Assembly: GCA_937931785.1 (NCBI GenBank)
Contig: CALHAX010000048.1
Location: 1 to 50,691 of the forward strand
Source: an uncultured Hyphomicrobiaceae bacterium
Lineage (GTDB): Bacteria > Pseudomonadota > Alphaproteobacteria > Rhizobiales > CALHAX01
Length of the DNA: 50,691 nt
Reading direction: 5' to 3'
The notes beneath the pieces are model-generated. The model was not told the DNA's origin, did no database searches, and saw only the letters and a list, made by a program, of their open reading frames with translations. Both the position numbers and the translations under genes were made by a program. Shown here piece after piece: positions 9,898-19,370 of this stretch; the stretch's first letter is position 1, and every line of letters starts with the position of its first letter.

Positions 9898-10776
9898 TCA
9901 ATGCACTGTGTGATCGTCACCCCTCGTGAGCAACCAATACGCTGTAATAAAAACCAGTGAAATCAAGAGCATAACTGTCGAAATCACATTAACTTCCGGT
10001 GAGATCCCCACGCGGATCATCCCGTAGATGTAAAGCGGTAGCGTGGTTGAGCCCGCTCCCGCGACCATCAGTGAAATGATGAAATCGTCTACCGAAATGA
10101 TGAATGACAACATCGCTCCCGCCACGATTCCAGGCAGCAATAGCGGAAACGTCACATACCGGAATGCCTTCCAGCGGCTGGCGTAGAGATCCATCGCCGC
10201 TTGTTCCAGCGTATCGTCCATGCCTTCCAGTCGTGCTCGGATTGGCAGGAACGCGAACGGAATACAAAAAACCGTATGCGCGATAATAAGCGTGAGAAGA
10301 CCAAATTGAATACCGATCACGACGAAAAAACTGAGTGTGGCAACAGCCGTCGCGATCTCGGGTACAATCAACGGAAGGGAAATCAGACCAAGTGACGCCG
10401 TGCTCCCTTTGAACCGTCCGCCACGCGCCAAAGCCAGCGCTGCAAGCAGCGCCATCGCCGTCGCCAATACTGTTGCTGCACTTGCAACAATGAGTGTGTT
10501 GATTGTTGCGGACTGAATATCATCGTTGGAAAACGCTTTGGCGTACCAGCTCGTGCTGAACCCGGTCCACTTTTGTGCCCGGTTATTGGCATTGAATGAA
10601 TAGACCACCAACACGACAATCGGCGCATAGAGGTAGATGAAGAACACCCATGTCCAGGTTTTCAGACCTGGAAAACTGCCAACTTCGAAACCCTTACGTT
10701 TCTGACCGGATGCCTTCCCGGCAACCTTCGCATCGGGTAGCGCAATATCCGGAGTTGTCCGAGCCGCATCCGTCAT
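9898..10776 (-). CDS. potC: Polyamine ABC transporter permease (PotC/PotI family)
   Basis: 292 residues. A roughly 40-residue hydrophilic N-terminal tail precedes six membrane segments, beginning WVFFIYLYAPIVVLVVYSFN, a hallmark opening of PotC/PotI proteins. The EAA loop is EQAAMDLYASRWKAFRYVTF. The start ATG 10776 overlaps the upstream permease stop in a TGATG junction, which I prefer to an upstream in-frame start that would run 27 codons into the neighbour. It pairs with the next permease to form the channel. Confidence 0.9.
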   Translation of the reverse strand: MTDAARTTPDIALPDAKVAGKASGQKRKGFEVGSFPGLKTWTWVFFIYLYAPIVVLVVYSFNANNRAQKWTGFSTSWYAKAFSNDDIQSATINTLIVASAATVLATAMALLAALALARGGRFKGSTASLGLISLPLIVPEIATAVATLSFFVVIGIQFGLLTLIIAHTVFCIPFAFLPIRARLEGMDDTLEQAAMDLYASRWKAFRYVTFPLLLPGIVAGAMLSFIISVDDFIISLMVAGAGSTTLPLYIYGMIRVGISPEVNVISTVMLLISLVFITAYWLLTRGDDHTVH

Positions 10777-11672
10777 CACGCCACCTCCATGGCACGCCGC
10801 CGCGCTGAAGACCGGGCTTGCAACATCAGCGCAATCATCACGATCGCAAGCAGACACATCGCGATGGCGGCACCAAACGGCCAGTTCCGTGACGATGCAA
10901 ATTGCAGATGAATGAGACTGCCCAGCATCAGTTTCCGCCCACCACCGAGCAGATCAGGCGCAACAAAGGCACCGAGACTCGGCACAAACACGAGAATACA
11001 TCCCGCCACAATGCCCGGAGTGGAAAGCGGCACGATCACTTCACGGAACACCCGATAGCGTCCGGCATACAGATCGCTTGCCGCTTCGATCAAACGGAAG
11101 TCCAGCTTCTCCATGGACGCATAGATCGGCAGAACCATCAACGGCAGGTACGTATAGATTAACCCGATCGCGATTGCCCCGTTGGAATACATCATGTCGA
11201 GCGTACCATCGAGAAACCCGATCGCTTTCAAAGGTTGCTCGATCACCCCGTCTGTTGAAAGAATTAAAATCCACGCATAGGTGCGGATCAGCAGGTTCGT
11301 CCAGAAAGGCAGGGTGACAAGGAACAAAAGCAGGTTTTGCGTTCGCGTGTTCTGTCGCGCGATATAGTAGGCAACCGGGAAACCAAGAATGAGACTTCCA
11401 ACCGTCGCGACCAGCGCCAGTGCAATCGAGCGCCAGATGATACCAAGGTAAATTCCGGTATAGGCTAACGTGTCATCAAAATCGCGCTCGAAGAGAAGCT
11501 GGACGTAAGCTTCAACGGTAAATCCGGGGTCAACACCGCCATATGGATCCGCCTCCATGAAGGAAAACACCAGCAGGATCACCATCGGCAGAACCATGAA
11601 GAAACCGACGGTCAACAAGGCGGGGCTGAGCAACCACCATGTTCTCCTGGTCTGTTCCGCGCCCACTGCCAT
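10776..11672 (-). CDS. potB: Polyamine ABC transporter permease (PotB/PotH family)
   Basis: 298 residues with six predicted membrane segments. The first is WLLSPALLTVGFFMVLPMVI, the standard PotB/PotH N-terminal helix, followed by a periplasmic loop of about 50 residues. The coupling motif is EAASDLYAGRYRVFREVIVP and is followed by LSTPGIVAG. The start ATG 11672 forms a TGATG overlap with the stop of the ATPase gene, indicating translational coupling. A TTG one codon earlier is less likely. Confidence 0.9.
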   Translation of the reverse strand: MAVGAEQTRRTWWLLSPALLTVGFFMVLPMVILLVFSFMEADPYGGVDPGFTVEAYVQLLFERDFDDTLAYTGIYLGIIWRSIALALVATVGSLILGFPVAYYIARQNTRTQNLLLFLVTLPFWTNLLIRTYAWILILSTDGVIEQPLKAIGFLDGTLDMMYSNGAIAIGLIYTYLPLMVLPIYASMEKLDFRLIEAASDLYAGRYRVFREVIVPLSTPGIVAGCILVFVPSLGAFVAPDLLGGGRKLMLGSLIHLQFASSRNWPFGAAIAMCLLAIVMIALMLQARSSARRRAMEVA

Positions 11673-12772
11673 CAATCCACAAGCATCCGTGCTGTACCGA
11701 CGGGAATACTGACGTGAACGGCATCCCCCGCTGCCAGGACCGTACTCGCATCGACAGGGTTTTGCTCCCGAACAGCAAGCGTCACACCACCGTCCAGCAT
11801 CACCTTGTAAGATGTTGACGTGCCAAGATAATCGGCGCTTTCAATTCGACCCGGTGTCGCCGCACCGCCGTTCGCGGAGGCAGCAAGGCTCATCTTCTCA
11901 GGTCGCAGTGCCAACGTAACCCGGTCGCCAACACCATGCCCGTCAACGACTGCCGCGCGCATCTCAAGACCACCCGCCGACTGGCATGTGGCAACACCGC
12001 CTTCCACGCTTGCGATATCTGCCTCGACAAAATTCGTGTCACCAATGAAATCGGCAACGAACCGGTTCAACGGCCGCTCATAAATATCGAGTGGCGATCC
12101 GATCTGCTGAATCAGTCCGTTGGACATCACCGCAATCCGATCACTCATCGTCAACGCTTCTTCCTGATCGTGCGTAACAAAGACAAACGTAATTCCGGTT
12201 TCACGCTGCAGCGTCTTGAGCTCGTTCCGCATCGCCTGCCGCAACTTGAGATCGAGTGCGGAGAGTGGTTCATCGAGCAACAAAACTTTGGGATTAGGCG
12301 CAAGAGCACGCGCCAGCGCCACCCTTTGCTGTTGTCCGCCAGACATCTGCGACGGCTTGCGTCGCGCAAAGTCTGACATCTTCACCAGCGACAGCGAACG
12401 CTCGACCGCTTCGCCAATCTCGGCTTTCGGTCGCCCCAACATCTTGAGGCCAAAACCGACGTTCTCGGCGACAGTCATGTGCGGGAACAAAGAGTAGTGC
12501 TGAAAGACCGTATTCACCGGCCGCTTGAACGGCGGCAGGTCCTCGATCTCATCGCCATAGAGGAAGATTTCCCCTTCGGTGGTCGCCTCAAAACCTGCGA
12601 TCAACCGCAACAAAGTCGTCTTGCCACACCCCGAAGGCCCCAGCAGTGTGAAGAATTCATTATCTGCAATGTCGAGTGATGCACGCTCAATCGCGGTGAC
12701 AGCGCCGCCACCGGAGCCATAGACCTTTCGCACGTTCCGAATATCGATCGCCGTGCGTCCGTCTTCTACCAC
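11672..12772 (-). CDS. potA: Polyamine ABC transporter ATPase (PotA/PotG family)
   Basis: About 366 residues. One ABC ATPase domain carries Walker [16 protein letters not shown], signature [12 protein letters not shown] and Walker [13 protein letters not shown], followed by a C-terminal TOBE regulatory domain (about residues 280-366), as in spermidine/putrescine ATPases. I choose GTG 12772 because GGGGAGG lies eight bases before it; the frame stays open to a GTG at 12802. It energises the two permeases that follow with one-base overlaps. A promoter-like element lies upstream at 12824-12853. Confidence 0.92.
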   Translation of the reverse strand: MVEDGRTAIDIRNVRKVYGSGGGAVTAIERASLDIADNEFFTLLGPSGCGKTTLLRLIAGFEATTEGEIFLYGDEIEDLPPFKRPVNTVFQHYSLFPHMTVAENVGFGLKMLGRPKAEIGEAVERSLSLVKMSDFARRKPSQMSGGQQQRVALARALAPNPKVLLLDEPLSALDLKLRQAMRNELKTLQRETGITFVFVTHDQEEALTMSDRIAVMSNGLIQQIGSPLDIYERPLNRFVADFIGDTNFVEADIASVEGGVATCQSAGGLEMRAAVVDGHGVGDRVTLALRPEKMSLAASANGGAATPGRIESADYLGTSTSYKVMLDGGVTLAVREQNPVDASTVLAAGDAVHVSIPVGTARMLVD

Positions 12773-12823
12773 GCAACTGCCTCCCCAACAGTTCGACCTC
12801 ACAATTCCAGGAGGTCACTGCGC

Positions 12824-12853
12824 ACTATAGCCATCGCCGGCCCATGCACGCAA
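12824..12853 (-). promoter_or_regulatory. Candidate sigma-70 promoter before the polyamine transporter genes
   Basis: On the minus strand TTGCGT (12853-12848) and TATAGT (12829-12824) are separated by 18 bases. The -10 hexamer ends about 50 bases before the chosen potA start, in the 114-base gap after the amidase gene aguB. The -35 matches consensus at three or four positions, so this is a candidate only. Confidence 0.4.
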
Positions 12854-12886
12854 TCCCGCAGAAAAACTGACGCACGCATCAAAGAT

Positions 12887-13765
12887 TTACGAAGCACCGG
12901 TTCCGTCATGCGTAACGATATGGCCGTAGAGTTCGGGTCTGCGATCTCGGTAGATCCCCCAGAATGCACGCATCTCGGCAATTTCGTCCAGGTCGAACGT
13001 CGCTGTAATCGCCGTTTCACTCGAACGATCCGCTTCAGCAATCATCTCGCCCGTCGGACCTGCAATGAACGATGACCCGTAGAATGTCAGCTCTGCTCCA
13101 TTGGCCCCTGGTTCCGTTCCGATCCGGTTCGACGCCACAAGCGGCATCAGGTTCGCACCGGCATGCCCTTGCTGCACCCGTTGCCAGTGCGGCGCAGAAT
13201 CCCACGTCGGATCAAGCAGCTCGGAACCTATAGCCGTTGGATACATCAGGATTTCCGCCCCCATCAGAGCCATGGAGCGCGCAGACTCAGGAAACCATTG
13301 ATCCCAGCACACTCCGACCCCAAGTCGACCGAAGGCTGTGTCCCAAACCCTGAACCCCGTATCACCAGGCGTGAAATAGAACTTTTCCTGATACCCGGAG
13401 CCATGCGGAATGTGACTTTTACGATACAACCCCAGATTCGTACCGTCTGCATCAAGGATCGACACAGTATTGAACCGCGTATTTCCAGCCAGCTCGTAAA
13501 AGCTGATCGGAAGCACCACGCCGAGTTCCTTCGCCAGACCTTGAAAATGTAACACCGCCGGATGATTCTCCGCCGGTTTGGCAAGCTTGTAGTGCTTTGG
13601 CTGTTCATTCTGACAGAAATACGGACCCTCAAACAACTCCTGCAAAAGGATGATATTGGCACCGTTCATTGCCGCATTTCGTACGAGAGTTTCTGCACGC
13701 GCAATATTATCATCCCAATTCCCGGAGCACGCCATTTGCGTCGCCGCCAGCGTTACCTTGCGCAT
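12887..13765 (-). CDS. aguB: N-carbamoylputrescine amidase (nitrilase superfamily)
   Basis: 292 residues, the AguB length. The C-N hydrolase triad is complete: Glu E43 in LLQELFEGPYF, Lys K116 in YRKSHIPHG and nucleophile Cys C153 in GVCWDQWFPE. The stretch FEGPYFCQNEQ is diagnostic for the plant/bacterial AguB branch, which converts N-carbamoylputrescine to putrescine, CO2 and ammonia in the agmatine pathway. ATG 13765 follows CGGAGAA. The partner enzyme agmatine deiminase (AguA) is not in the window. It lies directly upstream of the polyamine importer, so imported carbamoylputrescine or agmatine-derived compounds are plausible substrates. Confidence 0.9.
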   Translation of the reverse strand: MRKVTLAATQMACSGNWDDNIARAETLVRNAAMNGANIILLQELFEGPYFCQNEQPKHYKLAKPAENHPAVLHFQGLAKELGVVLPISFYELAGNTRFNTVSILDADGTNLGLYRKSHIPHGSGYQEKFYFTPGDTGFRVWDTAFGRLGVGVCWDQWFPESARSMALMGAEILMYPTAIGSELLDPTWDSAPHWQRVQQGHAGANLMPLVASNRIGTEPGANGAELTFYGSSFIAGPTGEMIAEADRSSETAITATFDLDEIAEMRAFWGIYRDRRPELYGHIVTHDGTGAS

Positions 13766-13826
13766 GCCATTCTCCGTTCAACCTCGCCAGCCAGGACTTA
13801 TACGACCGAACCAAACACATCCTCAC

Positions 13827-15695
13827 TCAGAATGTCTTGTCCGTCTCCGGTCGATTTTTGTTTGTGGCAGCAAAGCCGGACTTTTCTGCATTACGAGGTT
13901 CACTGACCCAGAGGTCTCGATTGGGGTGCATACCGCCACCAAAAATCGCTGAGACAGCAGATTTGCGCATCCGGTTCAAGAGCCGGGTGTCGGCGATACC
14001 ACAGGACGGATGGTGTCCGCCGTTGTCGGAAACAACTTTTTCCCAGGCAGCCTTGCGTGCAGTAAACGTTTTGGGATCGTCGAGTTGCGTGCAATTGAGT
14101 TCGTTCTTGTTCAAATCGGCAATGATTTCATCGCCATCCTCGATAAACGCGATAGGGCCGCCGAGCGCCGCTTCAGGCCCGACATGGCCGATCACCAGAC
14201 CAACCGAGCCACCAGAGAAACGGGCGTCTGTCATAAGTGCGACGACAATATTGCGCTCGCGGCACAGCGTCGTGATGCGCGATGTCGAGTCCAGCATTTC
14301 AGGCATGCCAGGTGCGCCGCTGGGGCCCTCGTAACGGACAATAATCATGTCGTTATTCTGGAATTGATCGGGATCGCTATCGAGCGCATCGAGCAAGCCT
14401 TGCTCGCCGGCAAACACCCGTGCTTTGCCCCGGAAGAGATTATTTTCCAGTCCACCTTCGACACCGGCAAGTTTCAGGATTGCGCTGAACTCAGGCGAAA
14501 GATTTCCACCAAGCACTCGCAGCCCCCCCGTCGGCTTGTAGGGTTTTTCGACGCTGTAGATCACACGCCCGTCTGGTGCAGGTGTGCCGAGACGTTCAAT
14601 TTGACCCGCAAGCGTTTCGCCAGTGCAGGTGAGCACATCACCGTTCAGCAGGCCAGCCTCCAGCAACTCGCGAACAATCACCTGAACACCGCCCACCTCG
14701 TCGATGTCCACCATGGAATAGGTCCCGTAAGGTCGGGCATCAGTGATCACGGGTACGACATGTTGCGAGAGGTGATTGAATTCCTCCGGCGTCATGACGT
14801 CCTTCCAGAAATTCCCGTAGCCCGCAGCACGCGAAATTTCGGGGGTGTGGAGAACGACGTTGGTGGAACCACCGATCGCCATGGCCACGATCACGGCATT
14901 GCGCAGGCTGTCACGGACAACAATGTCGCGCGGGGTCGTGTTGCTGTCGATCAGGCCTTTGAGATAGTCGGCCAGTTCGTCCGGGAATGTTTCGAGACGG
15001 CGCGGATCGTCGGAAGGTGGCGCAACCATGTGAAGAGGTTGCATGCCGACAACACCAATGAATGTCTGCATGGTGTTGTATGTGAACATGCCGCCACAGC
15101 TTCCAATACCGGGGCAGGCCGCGCACGAGATCTTGTGACGGTGCTCCGAGTCTTCATGCCCCGCAACCTGATACGCACTCACGATATCGAGCGGCTGGTT
15201 CGTGTCTGGATCGACGCCGGGATGGATCGGACCATCAGACATGATGATGGACGGACGATTGTGTTCCAGCAGCGCGGCGAGCGTGCCAACCGGTGGCTTG
15301 TCACAGGCAACAACCGCAATAGTACCTTCAAGACCGGTAGCACTCAGGTGTTCGCACAGTGCGTCGTGAGTGACTTCCCGGCCGATCAGCGAATAGCGCA
15401 TTTCACGCGTGCCGTTGCGGATGCCGTCCGACGTGGCGATGGTATATTCCGGCTGCACGAGGCGCATCGGCATCTGGCCATCGTCGCGGCCCATCTTGCC
15501 GAGGAGGCAATTATGAATGGCTTCCACCTTGGCCTGCACGCCCAGATAACACTGGCTGTCGCCCTTCGTGCCGACCACGCCGACCGATGGCTCATGGATC
15601 AGTTCCGGATCGGTTCCGAGAACTTTTGCCATGCCGATCGTCTGGGCGCTGCGGCCGGGGTGCCTGTCGATAAGTACAGTTCTGGAATGCGACAC
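13827..15695 (-). CDS. IlvD/Edd family Fe-S dehydratase
   Basis: 622 residues. Three Cys in the positions expected of the cluster ligands are visible: C49 (GTKGDSQCY), C131 (ACDKPPVG) and C200 (CPGIGSCGGMFTYN). K133 in the ACDK motif is the residue that is carbamoylated and binds Mg in this family. Other family blocks (GGSTNVVLH, RYEGPSGAPGMPEM, DARFSGGSVGLVIGHVGPEA) are intact. The enzyme dehydrates a dihydroxy acid or sugar acid. It could be dihydroxyacid dehydratase (branched-chain amino acid synthesis) or a sugar-acid dehydratase; the motif around C131 is unlike classical IlvD (GCDKTVPA). The start is GTG 15695 behind GGAGACC. The upstream 216-base gap holds no gene that I can support. 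Confidence 0.82.
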   Translation of the reverse strand: MSHSRTVLIDRHPGRSAQTIGMAKVLGTDPELIHEPSVGVVGTKGDSQCYLGVQAKVEAIHNCLLGKMGRDDGQMPMRLVQPEYTIATSDGIRNGTREMRYSLIGREVTHDALCEHLSATGLEGTIAVVACDKPPVGTLAALLEHNRPSIIMSDGPIHPGVDPDTNQPLDIVSAYQVAGHEDSEHRHKISCAACPGIGSCGGMFTYNTMQTFIGVVGMQPLHMVAPPSDDPRRLETFPDELADYLKGLIDSNTTPRDIVVRDSLRNAVIVAMAIGGSTNVVLHTPEISRAAGYGNFWKDVMTPEEFNHLSQHVVPVITDARPYGTYSMVDIDEVGGVQVIVRELLEAGLLNGDVLTCTGETLAGQIERLGTPAPDGRVIYSVEKPYKPTGGLRVLGGNLSPEFSAILKLAGVEGGLENNLFRGKARVFAGEQGLLDALDSDPDQFQNNDMIIVRYEGPSGAPGMPEMLDSTSRITTLCRERNIVVALMTDARFSGGSVGLVIGHVGPEAALGGPIAFIEDGDEIIADLNKNELNCTQLDDPKTFTARKAAWEKVVSDNGGHHPSCGIADTRLLNRMRKSAVSAIFGGGMHPNRDLWVSEPRNAEKSGFAATNKNRPETDKTF

Positions 15696-15911
15696 GTGAA
15701 TGGTCTCCTGGGCGGGTGCGCACGGCCTGAAAACGCCGTAGCAGATATTCTCGGGCGGTTATGGCCGACAAGCAGGCCAGCGCGCAAGGCGGATGACGTT
15801 TTCGATCGAGTTTCACGCCTTGAGAAACGGTAACCAGATCAAAAAAAGCGAACATTCCGCTTCAATGAACCAAGAGATGCGATCGCTCCGTTCGGAAATA
15901 CTCAACACTTT

Positions 15912-16574
15912 TCATTCGGCTTTCAAGCCTAACAAATATGGCAACTCAAACATGTTATCAAACGGTCTGGCACCGGCTTCAATGAGCCTCTCGCGTGGCG
16001 TCTCCGCACAATATCCAAAGCATTTCATTCCCGCTGTATTTGCTGCAACTGCGCCGTTATAGCTGTCTTCGATAACAACAGCCGCTTCTGGTGGCACTCC
16101 CATAAAATCTGACACATGAAGAAAAAGCCCTGGGGCAGGTTTCGCAAACTCTAAACCAATTGTATGTGCAGAAAATATTCGTCCTTCCAATCGTTGCCAG
16201 AGATTGGATGGCTTTAGTGTAATCTCCATTTTTTCCATGGGACCGTTTGAACCAATGCAGTAAGGGATTGATTGTGAATCTAGCTTGTCCATCACATCCA
16301 GTACACCCGGTATTACTGACACTCCCTTTTCCAAGCGGGCAAACATTTCTTCGTAAAATTCATCCGTCCAATTAGTTGGCAAATCGTAGCCCATTGAACG
16401 GACCTTCTTGGCAACACTTGCTATTGTCCCACCAACAAACAACTTGATGCATTCCTCCACGGAAAGATGAAGGCCGTATCGCGACAGGTTGTCCACCATC
16501 ACGGAATTAACCGGCCCTTCGGTATCGACGAGAACCCCGTCACAATCAAAGATCACCAGTTCAGGAAGGAGCAT
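15912..16574 (-). CDS. HAD superfamily (subfamily IA) hydrolase / phosphatase
   Basis: 220 residues. HAD motif I is FDCDGVLVDTEGP with nucleophile D9 and acid D11. Motif II is the Ser/Thr of YCIGSNGP, motif III a Lys near KPAPGLF, and motif IV VVIEDSYNGAVAA. The cap inserted after motif I places it in subfamily IA with phosphoglycolate phosphatase and beta-phosphoglucomutase-like enzymes; the substrate is unknown. The gene is visibly more A/T-rich than its neighbours and no strong ribosome-binding site precedes the ATG. It stands alone, 216 bases before the dehydratase gene. Confidence 0.8.
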   Translation of the reverse strand: MLLPELVIFDCDGVLVDTEGPVNSVMVDNLSRYGLHLSVEECIKLFVGGTIASVAKKVRSMGYDLPTNWTDEFYEEMFARLEKGVSVIPGVLDVMDKLDSQSIPYCIGSNGPMEKMEITLKPSNLWQRLEGRIFSAHTIGLEFAKPAPGLFLHVSDFMGVPPEAAVVIEDSYNGAVAANTAGMKCFGYCAETPRERLIEAGARPFDNMFELPYLLGLKAE

Positions 16575-16715
16575 TGGGTCAGCACCGGGTCTACCTGAGA
16601 TAAGTTCTCAAATACCTATAACAACGTTAGTAGGAGCAAAGGTAATTTGCACGGGACTCCATGCGACAGAGTGGACGAGCGCTAGTCCGTAGCGGCGCAA
16701 ACTCGTCCCGGCACA

Positions 16716-17105
16716 TCATGCACCAGATCGTAATTGTTTGCCCAGCTCCGCCAGAAGCCCGGCCTTGAGCGCGTCGTATTCCCGTTCGGGGATACCCGTC
16801 ATTGCGTCGGATCGGGTCGCTTGCTCATCGTCATATGAGTTCGGTGCTTCAAACAATGCACCGGGGGATGAGAACTGCGAGTCCGTGAAGTCCACACGGG
16901 CCCCGTCGAAACGATTGTAGTAGTGCCAGACATCCAGGAGACGCGTACGCAGCAACGCGCCTCCATACAACTCCTGAATGACGACTGCTGTCACGTTGCA
17001 TTGTCCAAGTGCGGGGTTCTCCGCTGTCCATTGGACGGCGGTGTCAAGTGACCAGGCTCTTGAAAGAGCTCTGCGGATTTTTGCTTCATCGTAGGTCAGA
17101 GTCAC
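16716..17105 (-). CDS. YunG-like protein of unknown function
   Basis: 129 residues, soluble, no signal peptide. The pattern WT.ENPALGQCNVTAVVIQELYGG, then LLDVWHYYNRFDGARVDFTDSQF, resembles the small YunG family (named after Bacillus yunG). In that family a Cys (here C36), a His (H61 in VWHYYN) and an Asp-rich DFT segment recur; the Cys/His arrangement hints at a papain-like fold, but this is inference. GTG 17105 follows GAGGGG. It lies 28 bases from malate synthase on the same strand and may be read through from it. Confidence 0.6.
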   Translation of the reverse strand: MTLTYDEAKIRRALSRAWSLDTAVQWTAENPALGQCNVTAVVIQELYGGALLRTRLLDVWHYYNRFDGARVDFTDSQFSSPGALFEAPNSYDDEQATRSDAMTGIPEREYDALKAGLLAELGKQLRSGA

Positions 17106-17133
17106 ATTTCACCCCTCATTTGAGCAATGCTGA

Positions 17134-19311
17134 TCAACTCCCGAACTTGGCTTTTGCCTCAACCCGTCGCGCGTGCAACACAGGCTCAGTGTAACCGTTG
17201 GGTTGCTCCTTGCCTTTGAAGACGAGATCGCAGGCTGCGGCAAAGGCAACGCTGTCATCGAAGTTCGGTGCCATCGGACGATAAAGCGGGTCGTCAGCAT
17301 TCTGTCCATCGACAACGGCGGCCATGCGCTTCATGGTTTCCATGACCTGCTCTTCGCTGGCAATGCCATGGTTGAGCCAGTTGGCGATGTGCTGACTTGA
17401 AATGCGCAACGTCGCCCTGTCTTCCATCAATCCGACGTTGTTGATGTCCGGAACTTTCGAGCATCCGACGCCCTGGTCGATCCAGCGCACGACGTATCCA
17501 AGAATGCCTTGCGCATTGTTGTCCAGCTCGGCCTGAATATCCTCCGGTGGCCAGTTGGTGTCGGTCGCCAGTGGGATGGCCAGAATATCGTCGAGGCTCG
17601 CGCGGGTGCGGGACTTCAATTCCGCCTGGCGTTCGGCAACGTTCACCTTGTGATAGTGGATCGCATGCAGCGTAGCGGCAGTTGGCGACGGAACCCACGC
17701 CGTGTCTGCACCAGCTTGCGGATGACCGATTTTCTGCTCCAGCATATCGGCCATCAGGTCTGGCATGGCCCACATGCCCTTGCCGATCTGTGCGTGTCCC
17801 GGAAGGCCGCATTCGAGGCCCACGTCAACGTTCTGATCTTCGTAAGCTGCAATCCAGGCGGTGCCTTTCATGGCGGCCTTGCGGATCATCGGGCCTGCTT
17901 CCATCGCAGTATGCATCTCGTCGCCAGTACGGTCGAGGAAGCCGGTGTTGATGAAACAGATGCGTTCGCTCGCTGCGCGGATACACTCCTTGAGGTTCAC
18001 CGTCGTGCGGCGTTCTTCGTCCATGATTCCGACTTTCAACGTATTACGTTCAAGTCCGAGCGCGTCCTCTGTACGGGCGAAGAGTTCGCTGGTGAACGCA
18101 ACTTCTTCCGGCCCATGCATCTTCGGCTTTACGATATAAACCGACCCTTTGCGACTGTTCCGGATTGGGCCGTCAGACTTCAGGTCATGAATGGCAATGC
18201 ATGCCGAAACCATGGCATCAAGCAAGCCCTCCATCGCAGGTTTCCCATCCTTGTCGAGGACGGAAATATCTTCCATCAGATGCCCAACATTGCGAACAAG
18301 CAGCATGGAACGTCCATGGAGTTTAAGCGCGCTGCCATCCGGGGCGGTATAAGTGCGATCCTCTTCAAGCGTACGCTGTAACGTTTTCCCGCCCTTCTGG
18401 AAACTAGCCGCCAGATCGCCCTTCATAAGCCCAAGCCAATTGCGGTAAGCCAGAACCTTGTCTTCCGGATCGACCGCTGCAATCGAATCTTCGAGATCAA
18501 CGATCGTGGATACGGCGGCTTCCATCACAACGTCCGAAACGCCTGCGGGGTCGGTCTTGCCAATCATGTGGGCACGGTCGATCACGATTTCCGCATGAAT
18601 ACCATTGTTGCGGAGCAAAATAGCCGTTGGCTCACCCGGTTCACCCCGATACCCGACAAGTTGCGTCGGATCGCGAAGAGCGTTTGTCGCACCATTGGCA
18701 TCCGTCACATGCAACGCGCCATCCGCAACCACATAACCTGTCGAGGTCGTATGCGAGCCAGACTGCAACGGAGCCAGCGCGTCGAGGAGCTCGCGTGCAA
18801 ACTGGATGACACGTGCACCGCGCTTTGGATTGTAACCACCAGCTTTTTCTGCGCCGTCCGTTTCAGGAATCGCGTCAGTGCCATAAAGCGCGTCGTAGAG
18901 GCTGCCCCAGCGAGCGTTCGCCGCGTTGAGCGCATAGCGCGCGTTGGTGACAGGCACGACAAGCTGGGCGCCCGCCAGTTCACCGATCTCCTCGTCAACG
19001 TTCGAAGTGGACACAGAAAAGCTGCCGCCCTCTGGCACAAGATAACCAATCTCTGTCAGGAACGCCTTGTAGGCTCCTGCATCGTGGGGCTGCCCCGCAC
19101 GTTCCTTGTGCCACGCATCGATCTTCGCCTGAAGGTCATTACGTTTGGCAAGGAGTTCGCGATTGCGCGGCCCCAGATCATTTACGATCCCCTCAAGCCC
19201 TGACCAAAATGTGAGCGGCTTGACACCTGTGCCTGGCAAGACCTCGTTCTCGATAAACTCAGCCCAGTTTTGGGCAACGGAAAGGGTGCCATGCTGAATG
19301 CGGGCGATCAT
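17134..19311 (-). CDS. glcB: Malate synthase G
   Basis: 725 residues, the isoform G length. Expected blocks are present: [50 protein letters not shown] (substrate-binding Arg), [30 protein letters not shown], and the catalytic Asp region [12 protein letters not shown]. It condenses glyoxylate with acetyl-CoA to malate in the cytosol. ATG 19311 follows a GAGG. A small CCCACA/TGTGGG hairpin lies in its leader. It is downstream of the CoA-transferase, crotonase and glyoxylate aminotransferase genes, so the run is likely one glyoxylate-assimilation unit. Isocitrate lyase is not seen here. Confidence 0.95.
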   Translation of the reverse strand: MIARIQHGTLSVAQNWAEFIENEVLPGTGVKPLTFWSGLEGIVNDLGPRNRELLAKRNDLQAKIDAWHKERAGQPHDAGAYKAFLTEIGYLVPEGGSFSVSTSNVDEEIGELAGAQLVVPVTNARYALNAANARWGSLYDALYGTDAIPETDGAEKAGGYNPKRGARVIQFARELLDALAPLQSGSHTTSTGYVVADGALHVTDANGATNALRDPTQLVGYRGEPGEPTAILLRNNGIHAEIVIDRAHMIGKTDPAGVSDVVMEAAVSTIVDLEDSIAAVDPEDKVLAYRNWLGLMKGDLAASFQKGGKTLQRTLEEDRTYTAPDGSALKLHGRSMLLVRNVGHLMEDISVLDKDGKPAMEGLLDAMVSACIAIHDLKSDGPIRNSRKGSVYIVKPKMHGPEEVAFTSELFARTEDALGLERNTLKVGIMDEERRTTVNLKECIRAASERICFINTGFLDRTGDEMHTAMEAGPMIRKAAMKGTAWIAAYEDQNVDVGLECGLPGHAQIGKGMWAMPDLMADMLEQKIGHPQAGADTAWVPSPTAATLHAIHYHKVNVAERQAELKSRTRASLDDILAIPLATDTNWPPEDIQAELDNNAQGILGYVVRWIDQGVGCSKVPDINNVGLMEDRATLRISSQHIANWLNHGIASEEQVMETMKRMAAVVDGQNADDPLYRPMAPNFDDSVAFAAACDLVFKGKEQPNGYTEPVLHARRVEAKAKFGS

Positions 19312-19370
19312 ATGCGACCTCGTCTTTCTGGATTGGTGTCTGGTATCCCACAGGATGTGGGTGTGTTTAG

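Noticed and set aside
14010-15833. Long open frame of 607 codons on the plus strand
   Set aside because: It is antisense to the dehydratase gene, whose motifs are unmistakable, and its translation shows no domain; it is a by-product of codon bias.
19347-19361. CCCACA-GGA-TGTGGG hairpin before malate synthase
   Set aside because: Six pairs and a 3-nt loop with no T-run on either strand; too weak to call a terminator or riboswitch.
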